Positions 12,847-14,267 of a stretch of DNA of 14,267 nucleotides are shown here, piece by piece. Position numbers and translations under genes: made by a program. The DNA lies in the NCBI GenBank assembly GCA_023458355.1, contig JAEWZS010000015.1:1-14267 (forward strand). Reading direction: 5' to 3'. The stretch is from Bacillota bacterium (GTDB lineage Bacteria; Bacillota; Clostridia; Christensenellales; CAG-138). The notes beneath the pieces were generated by a model, which was not told the origin of the DNA, made no database searches, and saw only the letters and a program-made list of their open reading frames with translations. The first letter of the stretch is position 1. Each line of letters starts with the position of its first letter.

Positions 12847-14121
12847 CTACCACACGCGCTTGCCCAGCACGAAGTTACGGTTAGCCCAGTCAGACCAAGA
12901 ACTTATGACGACCTTACCGGCACTGCTTGAAGCGTGTATGTATTTGCTACCGCCAAGCCATATACCCGTATGGCTTATGGCCGTTTTGCTGTCGCTCTTG
13001 AAGAATATGAGGTCGCCCGCCTGAAGCTCCGAGAAGGAAACGCTTTGCCAGCTAGATACCTGTGAATAGCCGGCTGCCGAGTAACGTCCTACGCTCTTAC
13101 CCGCACTTCTTAGGGAGAAGTAGACGAGGCCGGAGCAGTCAAAGCTGTCGGGTCCTTCCTCACTCCACACATACGGTGCGCCAAGCTTGGTTTTTGCAGC
13201 CGAAATGAGCGCGTCCACGCCGCTGCCGATAACCGGTATGGTATTTGAACCGCCGCTGCTGCCGCCGCTCGGATAAGACGGGGCGGGCGATGAGGAGGAC
13301 GAAGGTCTCCTTGAAGGCGTTGGTGTAGGCTTTTTCGTGGGCTTTGGAGTGGGTGTCGGGTCGATCTTAGGCTTTGCACTGCCTGAATATAAAGTGTTGT
13401 ATGTATCGCTGTCCGCAACGGCGTCCTCCGTGAGACCGTTTTTCTTTTGGAATGCTGTGAGCGCACGAACCGTGGCTGTTCCAAAATAGCCGTTGATATT
13501 GCCTTCGTAATAACCAAGCTCATCAAGACGAAGCTGCAGCCTTGTTACATCGCTGCCCTTGTCGCCTTCCTGCATTACATACATAAGCGCAATTTCGCTG
13601 AACAGCACGCTTTGGAACAGCTCATCTGCAATACCTGTTTCCGCCATGTGGTGCACATGCTGGAAGCGCTTTGCCGCAGCTTCCGTTGCAGGGCCGAAAT
13701 AGTCGGTAGGCTCGTCGTTATCAAAATATCCGAGTTCCATCAAGCGCGACTGTATCTCCATAACCGTCACGTCCGTGTCACCAAATTGAAGCGAAACGTA
13801 CTGCACCGTTCCAGGTGCCTGCACGTCTCGTATTAAGGGTTCAGCACGGCTTGGCGTGTTTTCGGGTACATAAGGCGTAGGCGTTGGAACGGCAATGGAA
13901 GGAACGGGTGTTCCGGCGATGATGACATTACCGTTATAAGGTGTTGGCGTTGCTTGTAAAGCAAATGACGCGGGCAGCACAATAAAGCTGCCCGCCGCGA
14001 TGCCCGCGATGCACAAAAGTGCCGTGCGGGAGCACCGCAGCGCCACATAGAACGCGGCTCTGCGTTTTGTTTTTTGCATGGTCCTAGTTTCGAACTTGGA
14101 ACTCATGTTACGATTATACAT
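12847..14121 (-). CDS. Exported NlpC/P60 peptidase with two peptidoglycan-binding domains
   Basis: A 424-residue cell-wall hydrolase. The N-terminus has basic residues (QKTKRR) and a hydrophobic run ending about ASFA (51-54), a signal peptide. A Pro/Thr linker follows (56-92), then two PG_binding_1 domains, about 112-170 and 186-245, each with the marks of the fold: LQxRLxELGYF/Y, GYFGxATxxAxxxFQ. A second linker of PTPTP and Ser/Gly repeats (about 254-292) leads to the C-terminal NlpC/P60 domain, about 300-424, with catalytic Cys329 (DSFDCSGLV), His384 (SHTGIWLG) and His396 (KYIHASS). Such enzymes cut D-gamma-glutamyl-meso-diaminopimelate bonds in stem peptides. Start uncertain: ATG 14121 has AGG at a fair distance, but ATG 14079 gives a more normal signal peptide. 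Confidence 0.93.
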   Translation of the reverse strand: MYNRNMSSKFETRTMQKTKRRAAFYVALRCSRTALLCIAGIAAGSFIVLPASFALQATPTPYNGNVIIAGTPVPSIAVPTPTPYVPENTPSRAEPLIRDVQAPGTVQYVSLQFGDTDVTVMEIQSRLMELGYFDNDEPTDYFGPATEAAAKRFQHVHHMAETGIADELFQSVLFSEIALMYVMQEGDKGSDVTRLQLRLDELGYYEGNINGYFGTATVRALTAFQKKNGLTEDAVADSDTYNTLYSGSAKPKIDPTPTPKPTKKPTPTPSRRPSSSSSPAPSYPSGGSSGGSNTIPVIGSGVDALISAAKTKLGAPYVWSEEGPDSFDCSGLVYFSLRSAGKSVGRYSAAGYSQVSSWQSVSFSELQAGDLIFFKSDSKTAISHTGIWLGGSKYIHASSSAGKVVISSWSDWANRNFVLGKRVW

Positions 14122-14267
14122 GAGCTTACCTGTATTTTCCAGTATTTTTGGCGTTTTTTAGCGAATATTGTATATAAATACGCTTATATTTTATGTATGT
14201 TTACAATCTGTTCAAAAAAAGATTGGGATTGAAGCGGGCTGCAGTGCTGCGTATAATTAAAATTGAT
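14122..14267 (-). promoter_or_regulatory. Upstream region of the NlpC/P60 gene with a possible promoter
   Basis: AT-rich. On the minus strand TTGAAC is followed after 16 bases by TAAAAT, about 60 bases before the ATG at 14121, a fair sigma-A match. Several other A/T-rich -10-like words occur, so the choice is uncertain. No gene is visible on either strand up to the window end. Confidence 0.35.

Overview
The window looks like the chromosome of an endospore-forming Bacillota, probably a Clostridia member. Two tandem alpha/beta-type small acid-soluble spore proteins sit beside the gene order asp23-family / fakA(yloV) / recG, an arrangement known from Firmicutes. Shine-Dalgarno sites are mostly strong (GGAGG), the coding GC is moderate, and several exported proteins carry Pro/Thr-rich linkers. 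No rRNA, tRNA or CRISPR array was seen. The species cannot be named from the sequence alone.

Layout. 1-568 (-): the N-terminal part of an exported lipoprotein of the peptidase M15 (D-Ala-D-Ala carboxypeptidase-like) type, cut by the window edge. 692-2199 (+): a RimJ/RimL-type GNAT acetyltransferase overlapping by 4 bases a divergent GpsA-like dehydrogenase. 2200-2572: a non-coding stretch made of a train of hairpins. 2573-3042 (-): two SASP genes. 3188-7265 (-): operon of an Asp23/Gls24-family protein, FakA/YloV fatty-acid kinase and RecG helicase, closed by a clear intrinsic terminator. 7530-8021 (+): a conserved uncharacterised protein (DUF6530-like) behind a near-consensus promoter. 8022-8503: a second structured non-coding stretch that shares blocks, in inverted orientation, with 2256-2331. 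8504-10573 (-): a methyl-accepting chemotaxis protein preceded by a motility-sigma (sigma-D/28) type promoter. About 10733-11400: an IS200-type insertion sequence whose tnpA is broken by a one-base deletion next to the HUH motif. 11576-12700 (+): an AT-rich lipoprotein with an internally duplicated domain. 12847-14121 (-): an exported NlpC/P60 peptidase with two peptidoglycan-binding domains.

Functional links. Three products act at or outside the envelope (M15 lipoprotein, NlpC/P60 enzyme, duplicated-domain lipoprotein). The Asp23-fakA-recG cluster is core genome. The part from the IS to the duplicated-domain lipoprotein is poorer in GC and looks like accessory DNA.

The observation most worth following is the pair of related intergenic elements. 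They keep a 17-base exact block, a 15/17 block and a 14-base exact block. The hairpin between the first two blocks is kept in both copies although its stem bases differ, which suggests selection for structure rather than simple sequence drift. The other notable items are the read-through lock in the IS200 5' region, the motility promoter of the chemotaxis gene, and the lipoprotein duplication.
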